From NCBI GenBank assembly GCA_023846275.1, contig CM043870.1:13525527-13589526 (forward strand): a stretch of 64,000 nucleotides of DNA, given 5' to 3'. Shown piece after piece: positions 1-14,800 of the stretch. A model generated the notes under the pieces. The model was not told the DNA's origin, made no database searches, and saw only the letters and a list, made by a program, of their open reading frames with translations. Within the stretch, counting starts at the first letter, position 1, and the number at the start of each line of letters is the position of its first letter. The translations under genes were made by a program, and so were the position numbers. The DNA is from Vanilla planifolia (lineage: Eukaryota; Streptophyta; Magnoliopsida; Asparagales; Orchidaceae).

Positions 1-1160
1 AATGTATTGCAAATGTGTTGATGTAGATGAAAAACATGTCATTTGGCTCTTCTTGATGAGCTCTATTTAATTAAATATTCATTTTTATGTTTTAAATGTC
101 TTATTTTTTTATTGTCTTGTCGTACTTTATTAGTTGTTTAGACTTGTGCCTTATTTAACAATTGATACTAACCTCAATCTTATTTCTTGCTTGGAATGCA
201 GGTGTCTTATACAATTCCTCTTATTTCTTCCAATTTTTGCTTTGATTTGATTATAATACAATTTAACTCTAAATCTCCTCTCATATGAACTGTACATCAC
301 TATGATTTATTTGTATTCCTTTTCTTCAATTTGTCTCATGTCAACATTGGTTTGTATTTTCTTTAAATTTAAAAAATAATTTGTTGTTAAATTTGTATGT
401 TTACTTTCATAATTTGAGGTAATTTCAATTGATGTTTGGTCAACATAAAATCGTTATCCTTATACTATTCTCTATGCTATTAATCCCTTTAAAAATTCAA
501 TTTTTTATTTTTAAATCTAATGTATTATATTACTTTGGCATGCATTAGAAGACATTTTTATCCACACTCGATTTGATGATTCAGGATATTAATCTTGATC
601 TACTTAATATCTTCAAATGCAATATTCTTATATAATTTATATCTTCTTTCTAAGTTTTTTCTATAGCATAGTTATATTATTGTATAACTCTGAATTTTTA
701 ATGTGGCTTTTACATCACCTTGATTTAGATATACTACATTACTTCAATTTGTCACTTTTTTGATTGAATATATATTTACATGAAATTAAGAAAAACACAA
801 TTTGTTTATATTTGTGCCTATTTTTTAATATTTTTAAATATTGTTATTTTTTGTAACTTTGACAACCTCACAACTCATTTTTATTATACCATATTCCATT
901 ATCAAGGACACTACAATCAACTAGCTTACTATGTTAGACTACAACTTTCCTATATAGTTCATCTCATTTTTTAAAATATTAAACTTTAAACTTGATATAT
1001 TACTAAGTGCATCTATATCCCCTTTTGTGTGACCTTTAAAATGCTTGATTTGGTTCTATTTTCCTGTATCAATTTATATTATTTTAACTTTAATACGCAT
1101 TTACATAAAATAAAAATAATATCTTTTTACTGTTTTACTCATTTTCCACCATAATTCTTA
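1..1160 (-). repeat. Degenerate ~410-bp tandem repeat array, minus orientation (left segment)
   Basis: Nearly three units of the window-wide repeat, readable as the reverse complement of the units at 7-30 kb. Landmarks seen directly are 'gatgagctctatttaatt' near 50, 'ttggaatgcaggtg' near 190, 'aaatctcctctcatatgaac' near 270, and the matching words of the next units near 480-760 and 900-1100. The last recognisable words are the tail of the unit near 1130-1160 ('cataattcttagttatttc'). No gene is present; the 64-codon frame at 780-974 lies inside the repeat and is a chance ORF. Confidence 0.85.
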
Positions 1161-4100
1161 GTTATTTCATATGTGCTTTGATAAAAAAAAACTATTGTTG
1201 GAAATTTCTTAATTATGCTTTTCCAAAAAAACAATCATTTTTAATATAAACCCAATGATTTAAGTTCTTATTTGAAATGAATTTTCTTTTAAAAAAAAAA
1301 TTTTTAATGATCATCATTTATATTAAAAATTAGTGAGTCATAGGAAAGGCTATCAAAACATTATATATCTCCTTAACATTTCTAATCCATTAAAGGAAGA
1401 ATTAAATAGAATTGAGTAGAGTAAGTTTTTAATATTTTTTAACATAAGTGTAGTGTGCCACTAGATAATATTTTTTTATGGGATATAAGATCTTGCAATT
1501 GTGAGATTTATTCTATTTCTTTGCCCATTTTTTGGAACATTAACATTTTTTTTAATTGGTTATTTACACAAGTTTTAGTTCTTATTTCCCGTTGGTTACA
1601 GGATTATTTAGAACAATGTAATAAAGTGTGTGGGGGTACTTTCGCCTTTTGCTTTGTAAGTCATCTTTGCAAATTTTTATGTCCTCCACATTACTAGTGT
1701 GGTGTGTCTACTTTTGCATGAAATGACTTCGTGTTTTCTTCCCCTTTGTTGATAGTTGGCATAGAACTAGCTTTGGCTGAATACATCTACAAATCACTTG
1801 TGTATTTATTTAGTTACAACAATTGTATAAATTGTTTCAAAGTTACGAAGCATTTTAATGCAAGATTGCCAAGGAATTAAGAATGTTAACATACTTCTAA
1901 TATTTTGAATCATTTACATTGTGATTCGAATTTTTTACAAGTCACCTTGCCACTTGGACAACAATCTAGCTCCAATTTTTAACATTATCTAACATCTCTC
2001 CAATTAAACTTATTTGAGTGCAGGAAAAGCATTTCCAAATTTCAAAGGACCACTACTTCAAGTACACTCACTTTAAATTCTCTCATGTTGATCTAATTTT
2101 TAATTCAAGCAATCAATCAATAAGTGATAGTTACTCATTCCCCTTTCTAAGTTCACCGCAATGCTTTTCAAGATTTTGATGAGGGAATTTTGTAGCTTCA
2201 GCTGATGGTAGCATTCTACTAGTCCATTGTTTGTGAGGGAATTCTAATTTAATATTTTCTACTAAAACAATTTCTTTATTGTGCAAGGCTAAAGTTTGTG
2301 ATCACTATTCATTGTTTTTCAAATGATCTTCAAAATGTTTGTTGAAAATACATTTTATTTTTAATAAGATATCCCAATAACCATGTCTGGTGATTTCATA
2401 ATAAGAAATTTATTTACATATGTTTACTATTGTGTTTTGTTAAAAAGTAATTAACAGGATTATCATGAAATGTTTGTTATCAAACAACATGGTTGGCTCT
2501 ACGTGAACAATAGTATATCCCAATGGACAATTTTTTTAGTTGTCTGAATCTACGTATGGCATATCTCCACCAATATTATTTTGATAGAATGTAAAAAATT
2601 ATACAATATATGATGCAGCACATATGTTCAAACATATCCTGCACTTTTCCACTTCAGATGGACATTATTAATGCATGGTTTTTTAGCTTTCTCTACATCT
2701 CATGAGATTGCGTAACCTAATAAGTGGATTAAAAATGTGCATTAAATAAAATACAACAAAAAGTAATACGATTCATGTTCAAAAAAACTTTAAATTGAAA
2801 TAAAAATAATGAAAGTGCTAATATGAAGAAAGACTAATCATGTAGTATAATAACATTATCTTGTAGTGTGATTGTTTCACGTAACAAGTCAGGGTGATAA
2901 TCGAAGACTCTATTCTAGTCACAAAAAAATAGTGCCATTCTCATCATATAGCATGACATTTACTACAATATGTTGTGATCATTTCACCCAATTATATGAC
3001 CTTATTGCAGGGCTATTCATGGTGATTATGAAGTCATAGAAATGTTTGCATAATATGAAGCTAGGGTTTTGTACTTGTACGATCTATGTGAGTGCAAAAG
3101 AACAAAGTTGATAACTAAACCACACAAGCTTCATGCAATATGATGTTAGGGTATTTTATGGTAAAATATTATCATCAAACAAGTATGACTCTTCCTAAAA
3201 TTACTATTAAGAAAAAAACAATGGCAAAAATAGAAGTTGACATGTTCATACAAAGCAATGTTTCTCATCATACAAGCATGATTATTCTCTAATAGAGACT
3301 TAAGAAATGTATCTTTAGCAAGGACTTTGCATGTTTGTCTGGTACAATGTTACCATTAGATATGCATGATCTTATCTAAAAAAGAGCCTATATATTGACT
3401 TAACCAAGAAAACTATGAAAGGTATGATGTACAAATATTGTATAATATGATCCTTTGTAAGATTTAGAGTAAGAATGGGTTGAATAGTTTGATTTAGTAG
3501 ATGACTAAGTCTTTTACTAGTATAATCAATATGATTGGATGCTAAAATCTTACAATGACTACCTAATCACACAAAAATATTCTAGAATATCAACAGCTAT
3601 TGCGGTTGTCTTAGGAGACTTATTAGGAATGCTTTTCCAAAATATATACCAAAAAACCACTTAAGAAGCAATTGTTGTCGCCATCATACATGTATTAAAA
3701 GAGGAGTTTTTCTTTAACAAAGTTCTTCACTATTCCCCACCACTGGTGAGCATTGCAGTAATGTGAAAGAAACTTTAAAATGAAGCACAACTATTTCTTT
3801 CTTCTACAATTCACTAGTTTATTGTTACTAATTAATTTTTCATTTCATATTGCGTGCACCACTAAAGATATTCGGTAAGCTTGCTAGTTTCTTGTAATGC
3901 GCATATCAAAAAAGCTCTTGTATTTGTGTTTTTAATGATTCTTGTAAAAGTCTCATTTGCGACTTTGTTTTTTATTCCTCCTTTTAGACCATAATTAGTG
4001 CCTATCTTTGTTAGACTTGTAATGGTTTTCACCAATCAATCTTCTAACCAAATTTTTTTGTAGTAGAGTGGGTAATATCATTAAACTATAGATGATTGGA

Positions 4101-7100
4101 GGTTTATTTTTTGATTGAAGCAACAAAAAATATTTTTGTCCTATATTGTAGTACATTTACATTAGTTTTTTACTTCTCACAAAGGAATAGAAAATTAATT
4201 ATGATTTTTTATTGAATACAAAATTCACCACACTATTATGTCTTAAACATTCATGTAATGTGCATTCTAGTGAGGTTGCAACAAAAAAAGATATTTTTAA
4301 GAATGGTCAAGATGGCTTTAAAAGTTATTGGAGAAACTAACCATATTGGGTGGGGGAAAATCTTAACATCATCCATCTTTATTTAAAGGTTAATATTATT
4401 TGTATTTGAAAAATTGAATTATGTTTAATCAATTTATGGACCTAGACATTTAGGACAATATAGATGCCACTTTAGTTTAGCACTTTGATTAATGAGCTAT
4501 TATGTGCATTAATGAATAATGAGTTGGAGTTATCAAAATAATATGATCAACTTTTAGTTCTCAAAGGGAGATGGTAGATGGAGGAACTCAACTAATTAAA
4601 GGCCTAGTTGATCCTTAAAGTCAAATGTTAAAATAGTAATGACAGGCTTTAATTGTTTACGGATTTTTGTGTTTACGTCAATGGCAAGGAGTAGGTAAGC
4701 ATGTTGCATGGAGTGGAAATCAACAAGCAAGGTGTAATGTTAAGGAAGAGTGCATATGAAATTATTGAAAAAATGGCCATAACACATCAACCCCAATTTC
4801 CTTATGAACCTTGGGACTATGGAGAAGCTTAAAAATTCAATGATAAAGAGGAAAGCGATGATAAGTATTTAAGTGAGTTTGATGATTCCAACTTGTTAAA
4901 TAAGGAGAGAAGGAAAGTCTTATTTGTTTGAAAAACAAAAATGGTGACTTTGGTTCATTGACTAATAGAGGTGAGGTTCTTCTCATTAACAATGATGTGT
5001 GCTTTAATAGTACAAAATTACCAAGTGAATACCAAAAAGTGAATGATGCAAATGCTATATTTTTAGGATCGTGTGAAACATTATATAATTGGTAGATATT
5101 TGTATGCCTTAGAATTAGTAGGAGATGAACTTCCATGTCTAATAATTTAAAATTTTAATATGTAATTACATTATTTTACATAGACACTTGGTTCTTACAA
5201 TAAATTACAGCATATATTTTATGATCTCAAAAGTTTGCTTCCTTGCTTGTATTTAGAGTTTAACATATTGCAACTCATTATAAGATTAGAACTATTGTTC
5301 ATTCAAAATTTTTTAAGTTTTTTAGGGTAAACAAAAATAGTGCAAACATATTTCATTCTACACTTGTACGTAACTCCTAAATGGTCGTTAGTATTTGCAT
5401 TGTAGGTATCACATTTATTTAAACTCAAAACACACTTTTAGATCAAGACAAAGTATAATTTTCTTGGTATTATATTGTTAAGAAAACAAAAAACTCTAAC
5501 TATATATTGGAAATGATAATAAGCCTTACCTTTCCTCTTTGAAAAAAAAACTATGTATACATTTTAATTAAAGACTTTTTTTATGTTAATGGCATAGAAT
5601 GACATAATTCCTTATTAAATAATGCTTTCTTCTTAAGGGACTATTTCATATAAATCCTTTCTCCCTTAAGAGAATCTTGAACACTAGTTTGTGAGATGGT
5701 TATCAAATTTTCTATGTAGTGGTAGGAATATCCATGGAACAAGTGATAAGGCAAGCAATCTAAATCATCTTTCAAAAAAAAAATGACCCTTTAAACGCTA
5801 GATACTTATCTAGCACAATTCACCTATGTGGTGTTTTGGAAGTTGATAGATTCAAATCATCGATACATAAATTAAGGCTTTCATTGCTTATACTTTACTA
5901 CATCATATTGGGACACTCACCTCTTTAACCAATATAAACCTTATCAAATCCTATAATAGTCTTTGGCATATCACAAGAGTATGTTCTACTTTCAGCCGAA
6001 AGCGTTATTGTGTAGGTCTCATTCATTAGGCCTCTCCCCCATATCTAGGTAATGATCATATCACTTCGATAGGACATGTTAGAATCATTGGTTTTTTCAC
6101 TTCATCGTTACTACACAAGAAGTCAACATTACTCATTTGTGATAAATATTGCTACATGCTCTTAATAAAGTATGATCACACTATTTCATCTACACTCTCA
6201 TCTACATTAAATTGGTATGATCAATAATCAAATTTTTCACAATTAATCAACTTTTTGTCTAACGTATGATCAAACCAAAACTCATGGGTCATGAATCATG
6301 TTAGATTGAACATGTGATGCAAACTTGCAATATTTTACATATATGCATACGTTAAATTGAGGCATCTAATCATGCATTTTCTATTTGAATGCTCACCATC
6401 TTATTCGATTTCTCAAAAGTGTTAGTTCCATCAACAATCTGATCGCATAATCTTGCAATCGCACTGTCTGAAAATCTTCTACACATGAAAAATTAAATCC
6501 TATGGCTAGATCATGATTTATATTTAATGACCTACATCACTTCATAATTTTAGAATGTTCTAGTTAAATTGCATCCATCAAATCACATAGTTTTCTTTTA
6601 TTGAATGGTCCTCAATGCTTCTACTTCTTCTACTCCAACACAACTACTTTTTATGCAGTTGTAAAAAGCGATTCGAATATTTTATTTTAACTACAAAGAT
6701 TAATTTAAAAAAAGAACATCGATAAGAGCTATATAACGATATATTTTCCCATTTCATTAGTGATTTTAGCCATTAAAAATGCTTATAAATTGTTTGATTA
6801 TTGAATAAATTTCATTGATGAAACTTTTGCAAATATTTTGAAGAAGTTTCAAGTGATGACCTCGAAGCAATTTGGTGCCAAAGATCCTCATCTTCTTTTT
6901 ATACTATCCCTTTTCACCAAACTTCGAATTCCTTATTTTTCAAATTAGCTATGGTATAATTTTCTTATTTTCTATCGAATTAAATTAAAACATTTGTGCT
7001 TTGTTGAGTCTTTTCTTGAGTATATGAAATACTTTGTGTGAAGTTTTGTGGTCACTATCTTTTCTTCTTTGTAATTCTATTTTGTTGTAGGACATCATAG

Positions 7101-7219
7101 CTTATTTTTTTGTTTTTTTATTATGAGGGTTTAGCTTACGTCTCTCTTGAAGAATGGAATAATTAGTGTTTTTTGTTCTTAGGATTTTTTTGGAGTGATC
7201 ATGAGTTTTATTTTAAGCC
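1161..7219. other. Unassigned AT-rich segment between two repeat arrays
   Basis: About 6 kb in which the 410-bp repeat words stop and do not resume. I found no intact gene, no splice-supported exon chain and no RNA gene. The longest frames (1455-1697 plus, 80 codons; 4837-5136 minus, 99 codons) have no recognisable motif and look like chance ORFs. The base composition is less monotonous than the arrays, with mixed words such as those at 2890-3120 and 5940-6130. It may be the wreck of one or more old transposons or an ancient unique sequence, but I could not match it to a family or find clear terminal repeats. The flanking arrays have opposite orientation: minus on the left and plus on the right. 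Confidence 0.5.
5940..6130. other. Less AT-rich patch inside the unassigned segment
   Basis: This stretch has more G, C and CpG than the surrounding sequence, for example 'cagccgaaagcgttattg' near 5993 and 'aggcctctcccccatatc' near 6030. Neither strand shows a long open frame across it. It might be a conserved piece of a transposon or a former gene fragment. I do not recognise it and assign no function. Confidence 0.3.
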
Positions 7220-10200
7220 AAACAACCTAAAAATTTAAAAATAAATTTTTAATGAGATACACCTAATCGAGATGAGTTAAATGGTGACTGCTTCATCATG
7301 ATGAGACCTCATTTAAAATTTTTATGAATTAGAAAAACTAATAAAAAAATAATAAATTATTATTATAATATTAGGTAAATTCATATTGAAACATATGTAA
7401 GATAAACTAAAGTAATGTAATATAACAAAAAGAAATATAATGGCTAAACAAGAGTATATATAAACATAAATAGTAATATGACAAAATAAAAAAAATATTT
7501 AACTAAATGAGATTAATTATACAAGAAAGTAGGAATCCAAGAATCTATAGAGAAAGTGTGTAACATCCTCGATCATCATATCAAGTTTGAATCGACTTTC
7601 CCAAAAATCAAACAAAAATTTTAAAAATGAAATAATTAAAAGTATAAAGAATGACATATAACTTTATAGAGCTTTTCGACTTGAGTACAATGATATTTAT
7701 TTTCGCTTTGCCAAGCCTTATTTAAAGTTACTTCAATTAGAAAAGTAAATAAGAATAAATAATAATAAATTATTTTTTATTCTAAAAAATGTTAATTAAT
7801 GGTACAATAAGATAAATATAAGCAATGTAATATAACATAATCAAAACAATGGTTCACATGAGCAAACATTTTATTTAAGAAAGTAATATGACAAACTCAA
7901 AGTGAACAAATTCAAGAAATAAGCAAACTTGTACACCAATGTTGCATTCCAAGTTACTATGAAGAATGAATGAAACATAATCAATCATCCAATCAAATAA
8001 AAATCGAAATATCTTGTCAGGTGTGCTAAACCACAAAGAAAATATTTAACAACATAAAATTTAAAGTTTAATTTCACTACTTTTCATCTTCATTGAACCT
8101 TGTTTGCAATTACTTCAAATTATCCAATTAAATAAGCAAATATAATAACAATTTTTCTTAATACTAAGTAAACATAAATTAAAGTTTAAATACTAAAAAT
8201 TGAAGCAATATGGTGCAACTAAATCAAAGACATATAAAGGTTACAAAAGAGGAGGCTAAGAGTTATACTGTAATCTAATAAAATAAAAGCAAACAATTTT
8301 GAAAAAAATAAGACAAATTGTATACGAAAGTTGCATTCTAAGAAATAAATGAGATCAATTGTAACTTCTTTATCATCAATTCAAGTACAGCATAAAATGA
8401 ATGGTTAAGCACGCCAAAAATACAGAAAAAATTATAATTTTTAAATTTATAAAAAATAAACATGTTATTGAGCCATGATCGAAGCAATTAGATTCATTTC
8501 ATATCAATCAGACTATTTTTTGAATTATAAGGATTAACTGCAATAAAAAATCAAAATTTCAAAAAAAGACATAAATTGAAGTAATATAATATAACTAAAA
8601 CAAAATGGTGTAAACATGACATTAGATAGTAATTAGAGTTACATAGTATAGAACCAATTTGAAGCGAAAAAATTTGACAAAGTGAGAGAAATGTATAAGA
8701 AAGTGACATTCGAAGACATGAAGTAGAATTAGTGGAATGCCCTTGATTGTGAAATTAGTTAAAAATTGAAAAGTTTCATAAAGCATGCCAAAAATAACAG
8801 ATAAAATAGCTAAAAATATGAAACATAATATTTAATTAGATAAGACTCATCTGATCAAGTTCAACAATATTTGTTTCATCTCAATCATAACTTACTTGGA
8901 ATTACTACAAATTATCAAATTAAATCAACAAATTTAATATTAAATTATGGTTGAAATATTAAGTAAATATATAGTAAAGCTTAAATTAGTTATATTAAAA
9001 TGTTGTAATGTAATCAAATTAAAGTGATGTACACATAAGATAGAAGATTTCGACTTATAAAGTAATATAACCATATCAAAAGAAAAAAAATAAAAAATTG
9101 AGATAACTTATGCAAAAGGGCGCACAGATACATACTAAAGAGATTGAGCATAATATCATCGATTATCAAAGTATGTACATCTTCAAATACCTTGGAAACA
9201 TACTAAAATCATAGAAAATATAGATTTATGGATATAAAAATTTAATTTGATGGTGTATTTCGAGGCAACTCCAACCACATCTATTTTATCTTATTTAAAC
9301 TTTTTTTTAATAACTATAACATACAAAGTCAAATAAACAAATATAATAACAAACTATTATTTTAATATACAAGAAACAGATTATAAGGTTAGAATTAGAT
9401 AAATAGAACCAAAGAAATACTACCAAATAAAACAATTTTAAGGTTACACAAGCGATGTTTTGAAGTTTCATAATAGTATATCAAAATAAGATAGAACAAT
9501 TTTAAGAAATGTGACAAGTTATAAAGGAATACTTTATTCAAATATTGTAACAAATTTTTCTATAGCTTTCTCAATCAAAAAATAATAAAAGAAACAAAAT
9601 GTCTGATAAAGTAAGAAAAACTATAGAAATTAATATTTTTAAAAATGTAGAACTAAATATTTAATAACATAAATTTCATCGAAACCAGACCAACAACTTT
9701 TGTCTTAGCTCAATGAGATATCATTTAGAATTGCTACAAATTATTAAAGTTGATAAGAGTAAATAACAGGAAATAAATATTTAAATATTAGGTCAATTTA
9801 CTATAAAGCTTGAATACGATAAATTTAAGTGTAAAATATAACTAAACCAGTGCTGTAAATGTTACATAGGAAGATGCATAGAATTACATAATAATACAGC
9901 CAAATGAAAGTAAAACATTTGAAGAAACAAGATATATTATTTGACAAAGTTGAATTCCAATATATGAAAGAGATCAAGTGTAACATCTTTGATCGTCACA
10001 TCATTTTGCCAGTCAAAAACCTTGTAATACTTTACAACACCCTAAAAAACATATATAGAAAATATAAAAAATGAATATTTAAATGGATAGAACTTGTCGA
10101 GATAAGTCGTATGAAGTCTTTTTCATCTCAATCAGACTTCATATTGAACTACTAATAATTGTAAAATAAAGATAAAAAAAATAGATATGTATTATTTTAA

Positions 10201-11230
10201 AATTAAAGAAATATAAATTAAAGATAAAATGAGAAAAATTGAAGAAATATAGTATAACCAAATCAAAGTGATGTAAAGGTCACATGAGAGGACATTTTTG
10301 TTACCTTATTATACAACAAAATCAAAGTAAAAAAATTTAGAAATATTAGATAAATTTTACAACAAAGTTATGCTCCAAAATTCTAAGGATATGAAGTAAA
10401 ACATCTTCGATCTCAAATTAGGTATGAATGAAATGTCTTATAAAGTGTGCCTAAACCTTAGAAAATAAAACATTTAAAGATAAAAAATGAATTTTTTTTC
10501 GAAAGTGATTGTAAAGGTGTGTATAAAAACGTTTCTTTTGTCAAAGTTGAACCTCATTTAGATTTACTACATATTAAAAAAATTTAATAGGCTTAAATAA
10601 AATGCGATGATTTGATATTAAGGTCACATAAGAGGAGAATTAGTGATTCAAAGAACTAGAACAAAATCGAAGAGAAAATTTCAAGAAATGAAACACACTG
10701 TGTAGGAATGTTGCATTATAATATATTAAGTAGATTAAGTGTTAAATTTTTTGTCAAGCTTGCTAAACTCCATGAAATTAAAGTTTTTAAAAATTAAAAA
10801 ATTTATAATGAATTAGACAGAGCTCATCGAGATGGATTTGATGACTCTTATTTCATTTCAAATGGGCCTCATTTGATTCTATTGAGAAATATCAAAATAA
10901 GTAAGTAAAAATAATTATAAAGTATTATTTTAATTCAAATATAATATATATTTAAGATGGAAAAAAATAAATTAAGTCATTGTAATGTAACCAAACCATT
11001 GAGATGTAAACATCACTAAAGAGGTTATTTTTAGTTACATATTTATATTACGAAATTGAAGGGAAATATTTTAAGAAAAGAGACAAAATGTAAGCAAAAG
11101 TTACGTTAAAAAATTTTAAGCAGTAAAATTGAAATGGTCTTGACATCATATCAGAAACAAATTGAAGTACCTCGTAAAGTGAGAAAAGTCTCTAAAAAAA
11201 TTTTTAAAACATAAAAATGAAAATTTAACT

Positions 11231-11643
11231 AAATAGAGCTGATCAATATGACTCTAACAAGGTTTGCTGATCTCGATCGATGCTCAGTTAGAATTACTTT
11301 GAATTAGAAAATTAATTAAATATAAATAATAATAAATTATCATTTTTGTATTAAGTAAATTTGTAATAAAGTTGAAATGAAATAAATTAAAGCAATGCAG
11401 TGAAATAAAATGAAAGCAATGTTTCAGTTGCATGAGAAAAGAACTTAGAGCTTCATAGCACCTTAACCAATTCAAATTGAAAACTTTTAAGACATGTCAA
11501 AAATTATGCAAGATAGGTGCATTTTGAGATACTAAATAGATCAAGTGTAATGTCCTTATGAATCAAAGTAGATATGAATGAAATAAACTCACAAAGCATG
11601 ACAAAATTCTTAAAAAGCTATAAAAATAAATATTTAATTAGAA
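11231..11643 (+). repeat. Example unit of the ~410-bp repeat
   Basis: One complete unit given for reference, from 'gagctgatcaatatgactct' to the start of the next 'gagcgcttcaaaacaagtct'. It contains, in order, 'gatctcgatcgatgctcag', 'ttagaattactttgaatta', 'aataataaattatcatttt', 'gcaatgcagtgaaataaaa', 'gcaatgtttcagttgcatg', 'gaacttagagcttcatagc', 'gataggtgcattttgagata', 'gtgtaatgtccttatgaat', 'aaactcacaaagcatgac' and 'aaataaatatttaattaga'. The length of 413 bp matches the spacing of neighbouring units. The unit encodes nothing recognisable. Confidence 0.8.
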
Positions 11644-11766
11644 TGAGCGCTTCAAAACAAGTCTAATGATATTTTTTTCATCTTGATTTGTCCTAGTTTG
11701 GAATTACTGTCACTTGTTATTGCAAACTAACAAAAGAAATAATAAATTATTATTTCAATATTTAGT

Positions 11767-11824
11767 GTATATATATATGTATATGAAACTGGAATAAGAT
11801 GAGTTGAAATATTATATATATATA
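11767..11824. repeat. TA/TG-rich microsatellite tracts in the repeat
   Basis: Short (TA)n tracts with TG interruptions at 11767-11784 and 11812-11824. The first lies at the unit position normally reading 'aagtaaatatatattaaag', so it grew from a repeat-internal AT tract. Confidence 0.8.
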
Positions 11825-14800
11825 AATGAAACGTTAGAGGAGATTTAAAATTACATAGTAATATGAACAAATCTTAGAAAAAAATTTTGAAAAAAAGAGA
11901 TAAATTATAAATAAATATTTCATTCTAAGAAACTATGACATCAAATGTAAATCCTTGATCAATAAATTAGATATAAATCAAATAGCCTTTTAAACTGCAC
12001 TTAGAGAAATGATTATCAAATTTTGAAAAATTTTAGATTAAATATTTAATTGGTTATAACTCATCGACTCATGTTCAACGATGTTTGTATCATTCCAATT
12101 GGACCTCGCTTACAATTAACATAAATCACCAATACAAATAACCAAAAGTAATAATAATTTTTATTAAAATATAAATTAAATATATGTTGAAGTTGTAAAG
12201 AAAAAAATTGAAGCAACCTCATATAATCAAATCAAAGTGATGTAAAAGACATAAGAGACATGAATAGTGTTTCGCAGTAGTATAGGAAAATCAGGAGAAA
12301 AAGTTAAAAGAAATGATATAAATTTTACAAGAAAGTTACATTCCAAGATATTATTGAGATAGAATGTAATATACATGATTATAAAATTAAGTACAAACTA
12401 GACTATCTTGTGAAGAATGCAAAACCTTCAAAAATAAGCTATTTAAAAGTATAAATATGAATATTTAATTTAATAGAGCACATCTAGCTGACTATAACAA
12501 AAGTTTTCATCGTCATGAGATTACATTTTAAAATTCCTTTGAATTACAAAAATAAATAAATAAAATTAATAATAAAATTATTTTAATAATATGTATATAT
12601 GTATATTAAAACTAAAATAAGATAATGTAAAGTAATGTAGTGTAGCTAAGTTAAAGTGAAGTATGGGTTATACAAGGGGAATATTAGTGCTTCTTGTTAA
12701 TGTTACTAATTAAAGCAAAATGTTTTAAAAAATATATATATTGCTGAGGAAACCTGAGTTCCAAGATACTAAGTCAAACATGTGTGAAATCCTCAATACA
12801 TAAATCAATTAAAAATCAAATTGACTTGTAAAACCTATCTAAACTTTAGAAAAAAAATATTTAAAATTAAGTTAACAAATATTTTATTAAAAAGGCTTAT
12901 GGATATCAGTGCAGTGATGTTTTCTTTATTTGATCACACTTAGTTTGGCATTACAATGAATTTCCATTATAAATGTTAATATATAATAAAAAATTATAAT
13001 TTTAATTCCAAGTAAAGACCTTATTGAATAACTTTTATTTCATTTAGATTAGGGCTTGAATTGAATTACTATGAATTATAAAATTAACTAAGCATAAATA
13101 AGAAAAAATTTTTATTATAATATCTTATAAATATGCTTTAATGATGTAATGAGAAAAATTGAGAAAATCTTTTATAAGTTAACACAAGATATATAAAAGT
13201 CACAAGAGACAAGATTTAAAGTTACATATTAATATAATAAAATAGTACAAAAAATTAAAAAATGAGGGAAATTATAAATGAAAGTTTCATTTTAAGATAT
13301 TACAGAGATAGAGTGCAACATTTTTAACCATCAAATTAGAAATAAATTAAACTATCTTGTATAACATGCAAAAACATTAAAAGATAAATCATTTAGAAAT
13401 ATAAGAGACTAATATTTTGTTGATATAACTCATTTTATGAAATCTACTGACATAATTTTTGTGTCTATAAGAAAATATTTTGAAATTTTATAAATTGAAA
13501 AAATAAATAAGTATAAGTGATAAACTAAATTTAAAATTAGGTGTATGTATTTATATATTATCAATAAAATGAGACAACTTAAACTAATGTCATACTGCCA
13601 AGTTAATGGGATATCAAGCTCGCATAACAGAATGTTTAGAATTTCAGAGTAATATTACCAAGTTATAGATGAAGTGTTAAAGAAAATAGATAAATTCCGC
13701 AAGAATGTTGAATTCTAGGTAACAAAAGCGATCATGTCAAACATTGTCGGTCACCAAATTAGTTAAGGATTAAGTTATCTTGTAAAGTTTTATTAATTTA
13801 GGACAAATAAATATTTAAAATTATAACAATAAATTTTAGTAAAAAAGAGCTTATATAAACAAGTGCAATGACATTAGTTTTAGCTTGATAAGAACTGATT
13901 TAGAACTATTGTGAAATACGAAATTAAATAGGGATAAATAATAATTAATTATTACTATAATAAAAAGTGAATATATATTAAAGCTAAATTTAGTGTAAAA
14001 TTACCAAAAATGACATAAATTGTAAAGTAAATGTTTATTCCAAGGGGCTAAGGGGATCAAACATAAAATCCTTGATGCCAAAATTATGTACAAATCAAAA
14101 AACATCATAAAACAAGTCTTAACCTTGAAAAAATAATGAAAAAATTATAAAAAAAAATGTTTAAGGAAATTGACCTCATTTAGATGAGACCAACAATATT
14201 TTTTTCATCTCAATGAGTTCTCCTTTACAATTACTATGAAACACCAAGGATAATATTTATTAAAAATAATAAATTCTAATTTTAATTTAAGAAAATATGT
14301 AATAAAACTAAAGTAATAAAATTTGATGTAATGTAATATACAAAAAAAAAAATAAATATTTGAAGAAATTAGAATAATGTATAGAAAAGTTGTATTCTAA
14401 AATTCTAAGGAGATCAAATGTATTATCCTAGATAATGAAATTGTGTATGAATTAAAGGACACAAAGCATAAAGAAATCTTATAAAACAATTCAAAAGAAA
14501 AATAAAAAAAATTGATTAGATAGAGATGATATAGTCAAGTCAAAAAAGATTTTGTTTGCCTCTTTTGAAAATTAATTTCACTTTAAATGAATTGTGAAAT
14601 TAAATTAGCATAAATAACTAAACATTACAATTTTAATATTACACAAATATCTATTAAGCTCACATGACATAAATTTTTTCTATTTAATATATTAAAATGA
14701 AATTAATGTAAAACTTGCACATGAGTAGATGTTGAGTTACATTTTATTATCACTAATTCGAATAAAAAAATTTGAAGAAATGCGATTAATTATATTCAAA

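Noticed and set aside
780-974. 64-codon ORF near the left edge
   Set aside because: It falls inside a reversed repeat unit and reads through its T-rich words; no start context or homologous frame in other units.
2160-2260. Minus-strand stretch faintly like an integrase 'NG-E' segment
   Set aside because: Only a few residues fit, the surrounding frame has no further integrase motif on either side, and the spacing of catalytic residues cannot be found.
4837-5136. 99-codon minus-strand ORF in the unassigned segment
   Set aside because: No recognisable motif, no neighbouring exon or regulatory support, and low-complexity AT-rich context. Kept only as a remark in the segment entry.
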